A stretch of DNA of 64,000 nt from Melampsora larici-populina 98AG31 (Eukaryota; Basidiomycota; Pucciniomycetes; Pucciniales; Melampsoraceae): the NCBI RefSeq assembly GCF_000204055.1, contig NW_006768844.1:186001-250000 (forward strand). Reading direction: 5' to 3'. A model generated the notes under the pieces. That model made no database searches, was not told where the DNA came from, and was given only the letters and a program-made list of their open reading frames with translations. Positions 22,455-34,143 of the stretch are shown in pieces. Numbering within the stretch: the stretch's first letter is position 1; every line of letters begins with the position of its first letter. A program made the translations under genes and the position numbers.

Positions 22455-23583
22455 TCAATCATCCCTACGCGTCTCTCTCCGTTTCCCTTCTCGAATCCCA
22501 GCTCTTCTTTCGGAATCTCTATCTTCAATTCTACTAGACGACCTACTCCTAGACCTATGACGTTTAGTAAGACGAGATTTAGATCTAGGATGATCAGATT
22601 GATCAGAGATCGAACCACGTCTTCTTCTGACTGGTGATGGTGATGGATATCTTGTTGAACGTTCTTTGGTTTTCACTCGTGATCTTTTACTTGGTTCTGA
22701 ATCGCTTGAGAATCCTGAAGAACTTGAATCTGAGCCTGAATCTGAACCGGAATCTGAAACGGAATCTGAGTCGGAATCTGAATCTGAATCTGAACTACTA
22801 CTTGAAGTTGAAGAGTCGGAAGTAGACCTAATTACCCAAAAATAAACATCAATCAACCTACTTTAATCAAAAATCAAACTGATAATAAAATCACATACCC
22901 ATTCCGATCTTTAAGTTTCTTTTGATCTTTCTTCAATGCTACGGATCCATTAGCGTTTACATTTTCGATTTCTTTGCGTTCTTTTTCTTTCTTTTCTAAT
23001 ATCTTATCTGCAATTCCTTTCTTACTTATAAACTCTTCTGGCACTTCTATCGTGGGTTGTTCTCTCTTGGCTTTTGGATTCATTAATTGTTGGGTTCTTG
23101 TTGGTCTTGATTTGTAAGGTGCATTAGTTACTGGACACTAAATCGAATAATTAGTTTCAAGTCAGTATTATGAGATATGGAGAGGAATATGAAACGTTTC
23201 ACAGAAAGAAAACTGACGTTGTAAGTGAAATGACTATAATTGAAGTGAACAACAACATCATGATATTAATAATCAGTTAAATCTTTCATCAACTTGGCAA
23301 ATTATTTCGTTTTTGTTTTGGAGAACTTACCCAAACTTTTCACATTTTTGACATCTAGTACCAGACGTAGCTTTACCAGCACCACTTTCACCTTTACTAT
23401 GTTTTGGCATTACATGTGTATTATTTTTTGAAACGGATTTATTTTTGTTCTTTGATTCTGATCCATTTAAAGTGGGCATTGATCGAATATACTGTCAAAG
23501 GAAGAGATTCATGATTAAGTTTGTTCGTAGTTTCGATAGATGACTGGAGTATGTTTGAAGATTTCTCTTACGTTTCCGAACAT
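22455..23583 (-). CDS. ZCCHC10/SREK1IP1-like zinc knuckle protein with acidic-Ser and RS tail
   Basis: Five exons on the minus strand: 23583-23572, 23491-23331, 23233-23218, 23137-22899 and 22827-22455; phases close to 266 residues. The zinc knuckle CQKCEKFGHFTYNC is assembled across three exons: exon 2 ends in KF-GG, a 16-nt microexon supplies the GHFTYN part, and exon 4 begins with the last Cys. RPTRTQQL follows, as in ZCCHC10 (established knowledge: human protein has a CCHC knuckle followed by RPSRTAEL-like residues). The rest is a Lys/Glu-rich coiled segment, Ser/Asp repeats, then an RS-rich basic tail, typical of splicing-associated nuclear proteins. It shares a 406-bp divergent promoter with cofilin. 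The very short first exon (MFGN) is the least certain part. Confidence 0.8.
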
Positions 23584-23989
23584 TTTGATTGATAGGATAT
23601 TTGATTGAGAATGGATGTTGAGTGGTTTGAGTGATTGGTTAGTGGAAATTAATTTTGAGTTGGACCAACTTGGAGAGCATATATACAAGTTCGACCGCAT
23701 ACAGTCCAAGTTGTGTAATATTGGAAATCAGCTTATAGTGATATTCATTGCTGTGTATAAGCATTGTGATATGTAGAGATGCTGTGTACACATACAATGT
23801 GATATGTAAAGCCTTTCTGTTACTGAATGAAGTTAGATTACCGATCGACCGGGGTTTAGAAGTGACGTGACTATCAAAGTAAGTCACTATCAATCAATTC
23901 ATCATCATCATCATCACCATCACAAACCAATCAAACACTTTTGTCTACTTTCAATTCCATCAGAATATCAAAATAAATCACACTTAATC
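23584..23989. promoter_or_regulatory. Shared divergent promoter region of zinc knuckle gene and cofilin
   Basis: A 406-bp interval between two divergent start codons. It holds a CATCATCATCATCACCATCAC tract just upstream of cofilin, similar to the ATC/CATCAC tract upstream of the PP2C gene at 30658-30690. No defined factor site can be named. Confidence 0.5.
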
Positions 23990-24850
23990 ATGGTAAACTT
24001 CATTTATCTATCTTCTCAAGTTGGTCTAGTTAACTGATTTGATTCTTTCTTACTTTTGTCCCTTTATTAGGCATCAGGTAAAGACGATCATTCTACTTAC
24101 TCAATCATTCAATGGTTAATCATATTCTTTCAATTTCTGTTCTTACAGGTGTTGGAGTTAACCAAGCATGCATTGAAGAGTTCATGAACTTGAAACTTAA
24201 AAAGAGTAAGCAAGATGTTCAAAGAAACCCGACTTTTAACCATGTCTCTTGGTTTGGATTGTAGTCATTAACACATCCAAAGCGATTCTTTATCATTTAC
24301 AGAGACGAAATACATTGTCTTCACTCTCTCTGATAATAAAACTGAAATCCAAGTAGAAAAAACTTCAGAGAGTCAAGATTATGATGATTTCTTAGGCGAT
24401 TTACCTGGAGAAGCTTGTCGTTATGCAGTTTATGATTTCGAATTTGAATCAGGTGAAGGCAAAAGGAACAAGTTATGCTTTTATGCATGGTGAGTGATAT
24501 ACCTTTTTTCGAAATCTCAATCATTCTAATTCCAACTTAAAAGTTAGAGAACTAATGATTTGTATTTCTTGGTTCATTTCGCAAGGTCTCCTGATAATGC
24601 ACCTATCAAGAATAAGATGTTATACGCTTCATCAAAGGATGCTCTTCGTCGCTCCTTAGTGGGTATCGGGGTAGAAATACAAGGTACAGACTTGAGTGAA
24701 GTCTCCTTTGAAAGTGGTCCGTTTTTTCATTGATTCCTTCTTTTAAACCTTCCTCAAAATCACTGTTTACCTGTCTTAGTCTCAAATTCTCTCTAACCAA
24801 ATTTGTTTCAAATTTGATCAATAGTTCTCGAGAAAGCCACCAGGCGATAA
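23990..24850 (+). CDS. COF1: Cofilin / ADF-family actin-depolymerising protein
   Basis: Six exons: 23990-23992, 24071-24077, 24149-24205, 24303-24489, 24586-24713 and 24825-24850. They total 408 nt, giving 135 residues, close to the usual 140 for fungal cofilin. The start codon alone forms the first coding exon and only 7 nt lie in the second, an arrangement common in fungal cofilins. Recognisable segments are [18 protein letters not shown] (N-terminal G-actin contact), [44 protein letters not shown] (the long actin-binding helix region) and [12 protein letters not shown] near the end. The protein severs and depolymerises cofilament ADP-actin in the cytoplasm. All conserved blocks are present and no decay is seen. 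The last splice (GTGGTC donor) is the weakest junction. Confidence 0.92.
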
Positions 24851-26666
24851 ATTGTTCAAACTAGTGTAAATGGTTTAAGTTGATTGATACTTGGGTCTTA
24901 TCGTAAAAGTCCCTTTGTTGTATGAACAATTTATGAAAAACCTTACTATTCCAGTAGTGTTTCTAAGGCTTTGACTGTAGTTCAAACTCTTAAACTCATC
25001 CTTTTGTTTTGGATCACGATTTCGACATCAGAAGAATTTACAATATCATCAGTATCTGAGTGGTCTTCTCATTTCATGCTATCAGTAATCTCTTTGTTGA
25101 TTTAGCATAGCCCAAGAGTCTCCTTTGGGTTCCAAGATAAGATATGTTGATAAAACTTCATTGAGCCGCATATGTTGATGAGTTGAACAACTCTATAGCA
25201 ATGTACGAGGTGAATAAAATCAAATGAAGCACTTATATGAAAATAATTACTTGCACTTGATCAAAACCCTGACTTGGTTGATTGATCGCAATTGCTTCAA
25301 TACAACTGAAGGGTACCTTTCTCTGACATTTTTTTAAGGCTACATTTGGTGTTTGCGAGACTCTGTTCCTTGTCAAAGGTTCAAATTTTCTGGGTCTGGA
25401 AACTCGATATCAGTTCTCAAAGCTGACCTGATTAACTTGTTCACTGAGCTCTCGAACTACTACATAACCTGATGTGTGAACGACTGGCTGTCTGATGAAG
25501 CTGTGGTCATAACGTGGTACATTTTGAGGCTCAAGAAGTCTTACGTTCAAAAATTTCTTGATGATGAATACCAGTGAACATCATGAGCCTAAAGCCAGTC
25601 CTTAAGCTCTATAAATTCACTGGCAGCATTCCAAGAGTCCAAGGATGAGCTTTTGAAATATGTTTCCCATCTTTCTTTTCGCCGAGTGACCGGTTCATTG
25701 CTGAGTTCAACTCAGCTCATATCTTTCTACATCCGTGCCACATATATTTTGAATGATTCCCTCTATGGTTACTAGAATCAGATTGAAGTTTGATAACAGA
25801 CCTGTGCAAAAAGAACGATTCATGACAGTTCATTGGAGGACAGCTACTTATGAAAATAAGTCACCGTGAACCGCATAGGATAAGGATTCTCGAAGAATGG
25901 CGCCTACGGTGACCTGACATTGAACAAGACTAGGGTGTCCAAGCATTGCTAACATATTTATGTTTGATTGAAGAATTCGGGATTGTTCTCAGATCCCAGG
26001 TCATGGAAAGAATCATTTTTAGGCTTATGAGAGGAATTTTTGATGTATTGTATACCTCTGAGAAACTCCTTGGACAACATCTGATTCTGACCAAGGGTTA
26101 GGTATCATGTTAGCAGTGCAGAACCCACACTTTTCTTCAATCTGAAAAGGCCTTGGATAGTTCCCTCTGAGCAATGACAAGTGTGGTACAAATCCTTCAT
26201 CATCTTTTCAACAAGCAATCAACTTCTCAATAAAATTGCTGATAACACAAAGAAAAAGCCTCAAACCAAATCATAACCCAATAATATAACCATAAACTAA
26301 AAGATCTTGTCCCAAAGTACCACTTATTCTCAACAAAATCAATAAGAGAATGTATGAAAAAAAGAACCAAGACTTTTGAAAAAAATCAAATTACAAATTA
26401 AGGTATCAACAGAATCAAACAAACAAACCCGCACAAATCTTGATCTCAAATCATCTAATCTTAAAATTTGATCATCACCACAATATAAAAATAGGTTACT
26501 AAAAATATTAATTAAATAAGAAAATTAAACTTCTACTCCTCTCTCTCTCTCACACTTTCAACAAATCTTCCCCTCTCTTACTCTCCAAAACAGAAACAAA
26601 TCCAAAAAAAACCAATTCTCATCAATCCAATCTCTTTCTTTACCCAAACAAAAACATACAAACAAA
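24851..26666. other. 1.8-kb intergenic stretch, no supported gene
   Basis: AT-rich, without open frames of note or recognisable repeats on either strand. The last 300 bp are A-rich and form the 3' flank of the minus-strand GATA-finger gene. Confidence 0.5.
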
Positions 26667-29635
26667 TCATCCATCCTTCTCAATTCCATTCTCACCAGTC
26701 TGTCTAGATCCAGGGGCTTCAAAAGTTTTCAAAGCTCTAGCCAAATCTTCAGGTGTCCATCCAGCCTTAATAGCTTCCCTAAAAGCAGACACAATCTCAG
26801 GTGAGAGTCCTTGAAGATGTCCTTCATTTCTTTTGGTAGAAGCTTGTTCTGTTAAAGATTGATTTTGATGTAATTGATGAGGCCCTTCTGGTTCATTTAA
26901 ACTTCTTGTAATATCCTTCAATGCTAGTCCACCTCCTGATCCACCTCCTATACCGCGTTCTTCATTTTGAGCTCTTGATGGTGTTGAAAGATCAGATTTG
27001 ATCATCAATTTCCTCATCGATTCGCTCCCACTTGCATGCATGCCAGGTATTGAAAGCAGTGAAGTAGAAGTCCCAGAAACTTGACGCCTTTGGAGCTTTT
27101 TATTTATATTTTCAGTCTCTTCCGTCTCCTCTGGTAATTCATCATCCTCATCACTAAACAATCCAGGTGAATGAGACGCGATTCCTTCTGAGCAATCACT
27201 AGGTGGTGGTAAGACAGGTGGACTACTTCTATCGGCTCCAGTTCGTTCCGAGGTAGGGTTGGCGTCGATTGGAAAGTTGAATTGTAAACCATGTCGCATC
27301 ACTGAACTCATACCTGTTCGTCTAGTATCAGGAACATTAAGAAGTCCTGAACTACCACTACAGGCCATACGATCAGATTTATGTTCTGATTGGGCAGGTG
27401 ATGATCGAAGTTGGTTTTGAAAATGTCCTTGTTCATGATCATGAGAAATTTCAGATGAAAATGGTCCAGAAGATAATGGTCTTCTAGACCAAATTGTACG
27501 AGCCATTAAATTCTTTGAAGGTCTTGGTGATCTAAATTTTCCAATACTACCAACTCGATTTTCGGTTTCATTTCGAATAGATCCCATTGTTGAAGATTTT
27601 TCAGAAAATCGCGGCTTGTTGGGATATGTCGATTTACTACGTAATTGTTGGGCTAATGCAACAGAAGCACAAGTAGGATTATCTTCTATTACGATCGGTT
27701 TCTTTGTCTTTCTGGGTGTTTTCGGTGGTAATTTTCTTGTCACAAGTTCAGTAGGAGATGGAGGATGAGTTTCACTTTCATCAACTCGTCCTTCTAAATC
27801 CAAAAGTTTCTTCATAGTAGGAGAAATTCGATCTTCAGATTTATTGGTATTTAATGATAAAAGTTCAGATCCTGGAAAGATGGAAGATTTATTAGAATTA
27901 GAAGATGAGGGTGTAAGATGTAAATCCCAAGAAAAAGTCGTCGATATATTCTTTGCAGATCCTCTCCATTTGTTTCCTTTTGATGCAGTCTTACTAGGTT
28001 CAGGTGAAGGAGGAAGAAGCGTGTCAGAGTTTTGTTGACCGGCTACTGATGATAAGAAGATCTTATCAGACTTTGCGAATAAGTCTGAAACGGGTAGTGA
28101 GGCTGCTGATCCAGGTGCAACTGTCTTAATATTCATTTCGTCTGATGCAGATCCGCTGGGAATAAGTTTTTTAAGGAGCGAATTTGGACTAGCGTTCAGG
28201 AAGGAAGGTGAAAGCAGATAGTCGAGGTCACAGGAGGGTGAGGCTGTAGGTGAAGGAGCTGTCTTCGAAGCATGATGGCGTGGGTCATAAGATTTTGCAG
28301 GAGCTGCTCTTTTACTAGGAGGAGTTCGAGGAGGGGATGACCTTGGCGCGAAACTGCTGCTGACGGGATGATCTGATAAGGGAGGTCGGGTTGGTTCAAA
28401 GGCTTCACTGAAGTTTAAAGAACTCAGAGGTTGATGAGATTGTTCTGTCGGTTCATCAAATATAAATTCCGAAAATAGGTCTGCCTCTGAAGGCGCTGCA
28501 GACGTGTTCAAATTAACAGGTGGAAGAGATTGGGCCAGAAGATTATCCAACATCTGTTTGGTGACCTCGTAACCTCCTAAATGGGTATTTGACTTGCGAG
28601 AGGAGAGATCCTCATGCTGTTTGGTGGAAGACGCCTTGGCAGGAGGATGGAATATAGTGGCAGCTGAGTTCGAAGATTTTTGAGTAGGATCGTGTCGATC
28701 AGGTACGTCGAGACGCGTCGGCCCCGTCTTGCGTGGGAGTGTACGTTTCAAGATACGTGCTTCACGTTCAGCAGCACGAGTCAACTGTGACGGTGAACGC
28801 GCTCGGCGTCGTGGAACAAGGGTAGGAGGCGCCGATGGGAGCTTGGCAAGCGATACAGACGGGCTTGAGAGACCAACAGTCGAGCCACGCGATGTGGATG
28901 GGATGCGTGCAAGAGAATTCGATGGTTGAGACGATGGGTGGGTAAATGTGTCTGGTTGAGAAAGTTGTACGCAGTCTGATCGTTTGTTGGGTTTAGAGCG
29001 CACAGTACGATGATACCCATTTTTGTTCCAATGAATACTACAAGCTATGGCGGTAGGAATGGGTAAGTAGATGTTGTATTCAGAACAAGAGTATGAAAAA
29101 GGAAGAAAGACGAACTATTACAAAGTTTTTCCTCTTCCCAAGATTCTACCCCATGAAGATTAGTGACCAATCTGTTCTTCTTCCACCAACATGTACTTTG
29201 ATGTATTCGACAATTCGCACAACCTTCTGCATCATACTTCCAAGATTTAGTTGGGGCGGGTCTTTCGGGTTGGCGAGAAGCGTCAGGTGCGTTAGAGCGT
29301 TGAGGACCTGGGCGACGGGTATCAAGAAAGCTTGAGGGATATTGTGATGTAGATGGTATGTCATTAGGTTTGTTTACCCTTGAAGTAGATTGATGAGGCG
29401 CGGCGATACGTTTGCGTTTGCGTGGTTGTTGTGAAGAGGACCGTTCGTGATCGGAGTAATCCATATGATGAGACGGGGGTGGTGGTGGTGGTGGTAATTT
29501 TGATGTGGTAGCCCATGATGAGAGACGATGATCGTCACTCTGAATATAAATTTCATCGTCGTCATCTCCAATCCTATCCCATCCAGCAGTCTGCTTGGGT
29601 AGACGGGAGTAAGGATGGGTTGACTGAGTTGTCAT
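26667..29635 (-). CDS. GATA-type zinc finger protein with unusually long finger loop
   Basis: Two exons, 29635-29116 and 29044-26667, phases closing to 965 residues. The splice joins KLCN to TCSIHWNKNGYHR, giving a finger C139-X2-C142-X29-C172-X2-C175. LCN-x-C and the following G-x-x-R match the second half of GATA fingers (established consensus), while the loop is longer than the usual 17-20. The rest is mostly Ser/Pro/Thr-rich and probably disordered, with basic patches (PRKRKR near 71-76, RKTKKP near 430) that could be nuclear localisation signals. A short helical segment, LSPEIVSAFREAIKAGWTPED, lies near the C-terminus. It is likely a nuclear DNA-binding regulator. Target genes are unknown. 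The donor GTTCGT is non-optimal but is the only one that completes the finger. Confidence 0.8.
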
Positions 29636-30733
29636 CGAATCGAGATAATCAAATCAATGGATTTAAAGATATACTTTGAAGAGATTGATAGTCGACTGGG
29701 CGTAGTTTGTAAAGAAATGATGAAAGGAAAAGTCAAATCTCATTGAGACGCGTTTAAAGGTCGGGGCTGTTTACCTTTAAAAAAATAAAAAAAATAAAGA
29801 AATTCAGGACCTGATCAACAGAGAGTGAGACTCCAAAATTACACATACCGATCAGCTTCTCAACAAGTCACACTTTTCACATACCCCGATTCTTGTCAAT
29901 CTGTGAACCAAGTCTGCTTAATTGCTTCCAAATCATCAAATCAAACACATATCAAGTGGAAATTGCAGGTGAAGAAACAACTTCAACAAAGCGTCAGAGA
30001 GATCAACCCCAGAAAGCTTGGTGATTCCTTGGGGAGCTTGGTTTGATAAGGATCTCGCCTGATTTCACTCCTCAAGTGCTGGTCGGTGCGAATGCAAATG
30101 CAAAGTTGGAACAAAGAAAGCCCGCCGAGAGCCGCCGAGCGCACATCTGATCTGTGAGGCTGCGCCTGGCTGACCGAGAGCACGCACCTATGGCATGATG
30201 TAACAGTATATAGTGAAGGTCTTTAAATCAATCTCTCAAATCATGTGATTACGTCTTTCTGGTTCGCAGACGAGCTCTGTTTATGGTTCTTGATCTACGG
30301 ATTTCTTGAAGTATGGTGATACTGACGGTGAGGAGATGTTCAGATGGAGGGATTCATGATGGAAAAACAGCACGAGGCGGTGTATGCGCTATGCCATGCG
30401 TGCACTTAGCACAGCCTTGCATCAGATTAAGATTAAATTTTACGTAGAACACAGTTTGAAGGGTTTGGAAACTTGCGACAAAATAAAAATTTGATATTTA
30501 CAGTTTTTGCCAATTTTCAAAACTTCATTTCGCCCATTTGACAACTTAAACTAAAACCAATAAGTACACACACACCACAGCAAAAACTTCACTTCACCCA
30601 ATTCCACTCAAAATTATCATCATCATCAACACATACAATCAACTATCCACTATCAACTCATCACCATCACCATCACCATCATCAAATCATACTCAGCTGA
30701 TTTCATCACAATCAATCAACCAAAACTCTCATC
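29636..30733. other. Intergenic, divergent promoters of the GATA-finger and PP2C genes
   Basis: About 1.1 kb. Contains CCCGCCGAGAGCCGCCGAGC (about 30120), a local GC-rich spot, and an ATC/CATCACCATCACC tract at 30618-30690 near the PP2C start. No gene supported. Confidence 0.45.
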
Positions 30734-32904
30734 ATGGTTTGCTTTACCCGATTCTTTTTAATGTCTTGAAAACCATTGAAAAACCTCAACCCTTACCAAA
30801 AAAAATCTATTCCTCAAAGGGTCAAACTCTTTCCGAACCCGTAGTTGAAAAACATACAGATTCAGGCGAAGATGATCGGTTAGCGTATGGGGTCTCTGAA
30901 ATGCAAGGATGGAGATTGAGTTGGTCAAAAATTTCGTCTTTACCACTTCAATTCTATTTCTTACCCGCATACATCCCACTTTTCATTACCTTTTACTCCT
31001 GATAAGAAGCAAAGATATCTTCAACATTACCCAAAACCGTCACTATCTATCTATGTATCAGTGTTAGCACTCATGAACAGCTCACTGACCACTACACAAA
31101 CCATCCTTCTCTGTAGCAATGGAAGACGCTCATGCTACCATTCTCAACTTGAACATGGCTCCTCCTGTCGCTGCCGATAACGCTGGTGATCAATCGCAAC
31201 TTGAAGAAAGGCACAGCTTCTTTGCTGTATATGATGGTCATGGCGGTTTGTGAAATCATTTAGACCCAAACTCATTTACACAGATTGCATTCTGTTCGCT
31301 GAAATATATCCTGACTGGATGTCGCCTCACTTCATAGGATCTTCCGTGGCAAGGTTCTCGGGTGACACGGTACACTATAGATTAAGATCCACAGAGGAAT
31401 ACCAGAGGCGGGATTTTCCGGCTGCACTCAAACGAGCATTTCTTGCGACTGACGAAGATCTTCGTAGTAGTACGCGTTCTTCTTTTCTTTGAATCGATTT
31501 TAATCACAATCTTCTCCTTCACACACCGATCGTACCATCTGACAACGACTGTATGTATACATAGATCCCGAATTTAACAATGATCCTTCGGGTTGCACTG
31601 CTGTTGCTGCTTTGATCACGCATGATGGCCGGATATTGGTGGTAAGTTTCATCTGACAATCGGGTTCATGAGCTTGAATTTTCAGAAATTCGCTCGATCG
31701 AATTCGTTCTCATCACTCATCAACCGTTCCGAACCCCTTAGGCCAACGCGGGTGACTCTAGATCAGTTCTGAGCGTCAATGGGGTGGTTAAGCCCATGTC
31801 ATATGATCACAAGCCTTCGAGTCGTACAGAAAACAGTCGTATCGTCGCTGCTGGTGGCTTTGTAGAGTTTGGACGCGTCAATGGTCAGTCTTGTCGAAGT
31901 GAGCATTGTTTCGGCGCAGAGGTTGACACTATATATCACCGATCGATCCATCACAGGTAATCTGGCTCTCTCAAGGGCGCTGGGAGATTTTGAGTTCAAG
32001 CAAAATAAATCTCTGGGACCCGAAGACCAGGTGGTAACAGCCGACCCGGATATCATCACCCACCAGATCGGTCCTGAGGACGAGTTTTTGATCCTTGCAT
32101 GCGATGGTAAATTGCGTCTATTGATCTTCACTTCTACCAATTCACTCGACCTTCCTCGTTGTGACCTTGTGACGAGACCTTTTTACGTGTCACATTGGGC
32201 TTAACTGACGAACTTGACTTCAACTAGGTATCTGGGATGTTTATTCCAATCAGCAGGTGGTCGATCGCGTCCGTCGCTTAATTGGGGAACGCAAATCATT
32301 GGAAGAAATCTGCGAGAGCATGATCGATCGCTCAATCGCTCCGGATTGCGAGTGGGGTGGAGTAGGATGCGACAATATGACGTTCATGATCGTTGCTATA
32401 CTCGGCGATAAGACGAAGGGCGAATGGTATGACATGATCTGTAATCGACTACAGAACGGCGAAGGTCATCAGACACCTACCACATTCCCTGACCCATTCG
32501 CTCAGGGCTCCAGAGGGTTTCCTTTAAATAGCGCGCTATCAAATTATAATGAGATCGCCAGTCCACCTAGTTATCAAACCTCTGGAGATGAGTCGAACGA
32601 AGACCCCGAATCAAACGAAGTGACACAATCGGCTCCAAACTCGGTGGGTAACACATCTATCCTGGGCAATCTGCTCATGACACCCTCTACTCTCATCGAA
32701 GCCTTTGCTAGGGTTGGTAACGCGTTTGACTCGTCCCAGGATACTCCCGACCAAGAACCTCCACCTGCGAACCCTAATTCATCTATCCCAGACACACCGC
32801 CCCCATCTTCATCAACCGAACCGTCACCATCATCCCCACCTACTTCTCACCCAATCTCATCAACTACTGATACCGAACCTAGCTCCGAGATTGATCACGC
32901 ATAG
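30734..32904 (+). CDS. PTC2: PP2C-type Ser/Thr phosphatase (Ptc2/Ptc3 type)
   Basis: Eight exons: 30734-30736 (ATG alone), 30820-30919, 31117-31245, 31338-about 31466, 31565-31641, 31742-31883, 31957-32106 and 32228-32904, giving about 468 residues. Exon 4 could end at 31466 or 31469 (both GTA donors), changing one residue. Conserved PP2C blocks are all present: [49 protein letters not shown] (Mn/Mg ligands), [45 protein letters not shown] and GCDNMT. The C-terminal 160 residues are Ser/Pro/Thr-rich, as in Ptc2/3. In yeast these enzymes dephosphorylate MAP kinases and checkpoint kinases. Only ATG in the first coding exon, as in cofilin. Confidence 0.93.
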
Positions 32905-33800
32905 CTTCAGAGACCTTCGTCCTCTTGTTCTTTGTCTCTCTAACTTTCATCTTTCTCTAACCAAATCGAATCCAAGCTTACAAGTATGATGACAATGGCG
33001 ATAGTGACAATGATAATCGAGTTTGAATTAATGTGGTTATGTACAATGGTATTTATTTGTCAGAGCTGCAATACAGAATTTCTCGCACAGATTCCTAGAT
33101 ACACAAAAGAAGCAAAAGTGAGAAAGAAAAGTTAAAATGTGTATATACATATATATTAGACTTGGGTATAAATGATCAGAAGTCAGAAGGTGTGTTATAT
33201 TTCAGTGTGTGTGTGTGTGTTAACTGGAAGTTCAACCGAGAACTATTTATAAATATGTGACTCATCCATTTTTGTTTATGTTGAGACACTTGATGAAAAA
33301 TCGACATTTCAAAAATACAAATATTCTCGTTTTTTTCACTTACTAGATATTTTGTTTTTTTGTTATGTTTTTTTCCCCATACACACATTTTCTTGTTCAT
33401 TTTATCTTTGTTTTTTGTTTTTGGTAATGATGATTTCTTTTTTTCCATTTAACTTTCATGATATATATATATATATTCATTTTCTTGGTTTTTTTTTGTT
33501 CCATGAAAAATACTTCTTTGTTTTTGATTTACCTGCAAAACAAAAAATCAAAAGTTTGCTTGCATGTTGTGCAAAGAAAGAAATTAAAGGTAATTTGTGA
33601 TTTGTTTTTTTTTGGTTGAGAGATATAGAGAGACAGAGTCTTGATCTCTTGACTCTTAGAGAGACACTGTAGATAAACAGACCTGGTGGATTATAAGGTG
33701 GGTTTTCTGCTTGGTTACATATGTAACATGAATGTTTGTTTGAAGTTTGTAGGATTTCTATCAAATTGATTAGAAATTATTTTTTCTAAGGGTATTCAGC
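32905..33800. other. AT-rich 3' flank with microsatellites
   Basis: Contains a (GT)n run at about 33206-33221, an (AT)n run at about 33461-33476 and many T-runs. A perfect palindrome GTTACATATGTAAC lies at about 33714. No gene supported. Confidence 0.5.
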
Positions 33801-33803
33801 ATT

Positions 33804-34143
33804 TAAGAAGTGGCCTCAAGAAGTGTCAAGAAGTGACATCCAGAAGTTTGTCAGACATGTTCCAGAAGTTTCTTGAGCTTCTGAAGGACTACTGAACTCC
33901 ATAACCTAAACCCATGTAGACCCTTTGCGTGCGTTCATGGTGTGCTGCTCCTTGGAGTCCTCTTATGACTTGCTGCTGGACTGAGACCTGCAGCATGATC
34001 AGGTGGTATGGCTGTGATGTGATGAGGATCAGCACTTGATGGGGCTCTCAAAGTCACAAAGAACACTCAAGAAACTTCTGGAGCAAATTCTGGATGTCAC
34101 TTCTTGACACTTCTTGACACTTCTCAAGGCCACTTCTCAAATT
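33804..34143. mobile_element. MITE-like inverted-repeat element, about 340 bp
   Basis: The left arm (33804-33851: AAGAAGTGGCCTCAAGAAG, then TGTCAAGAAGTGACATCCAG) is the inverted copy of the right arm (34090-34143: CTGGATGTCACTTCTTGACA, then CTTCTCAAGGCCACTTCT). The right arm holds one extra TGACACTTCT unit. Internal DNA has no coding capacity. The target duplication is not clear. Confidence 0.7.

Noticed and set aside
33200..33480. GT and AT microsatellites as possible regulatory elements
   Set aside because: Simple repeats in AT-rich 3' flank; nothing ties them to regulation.
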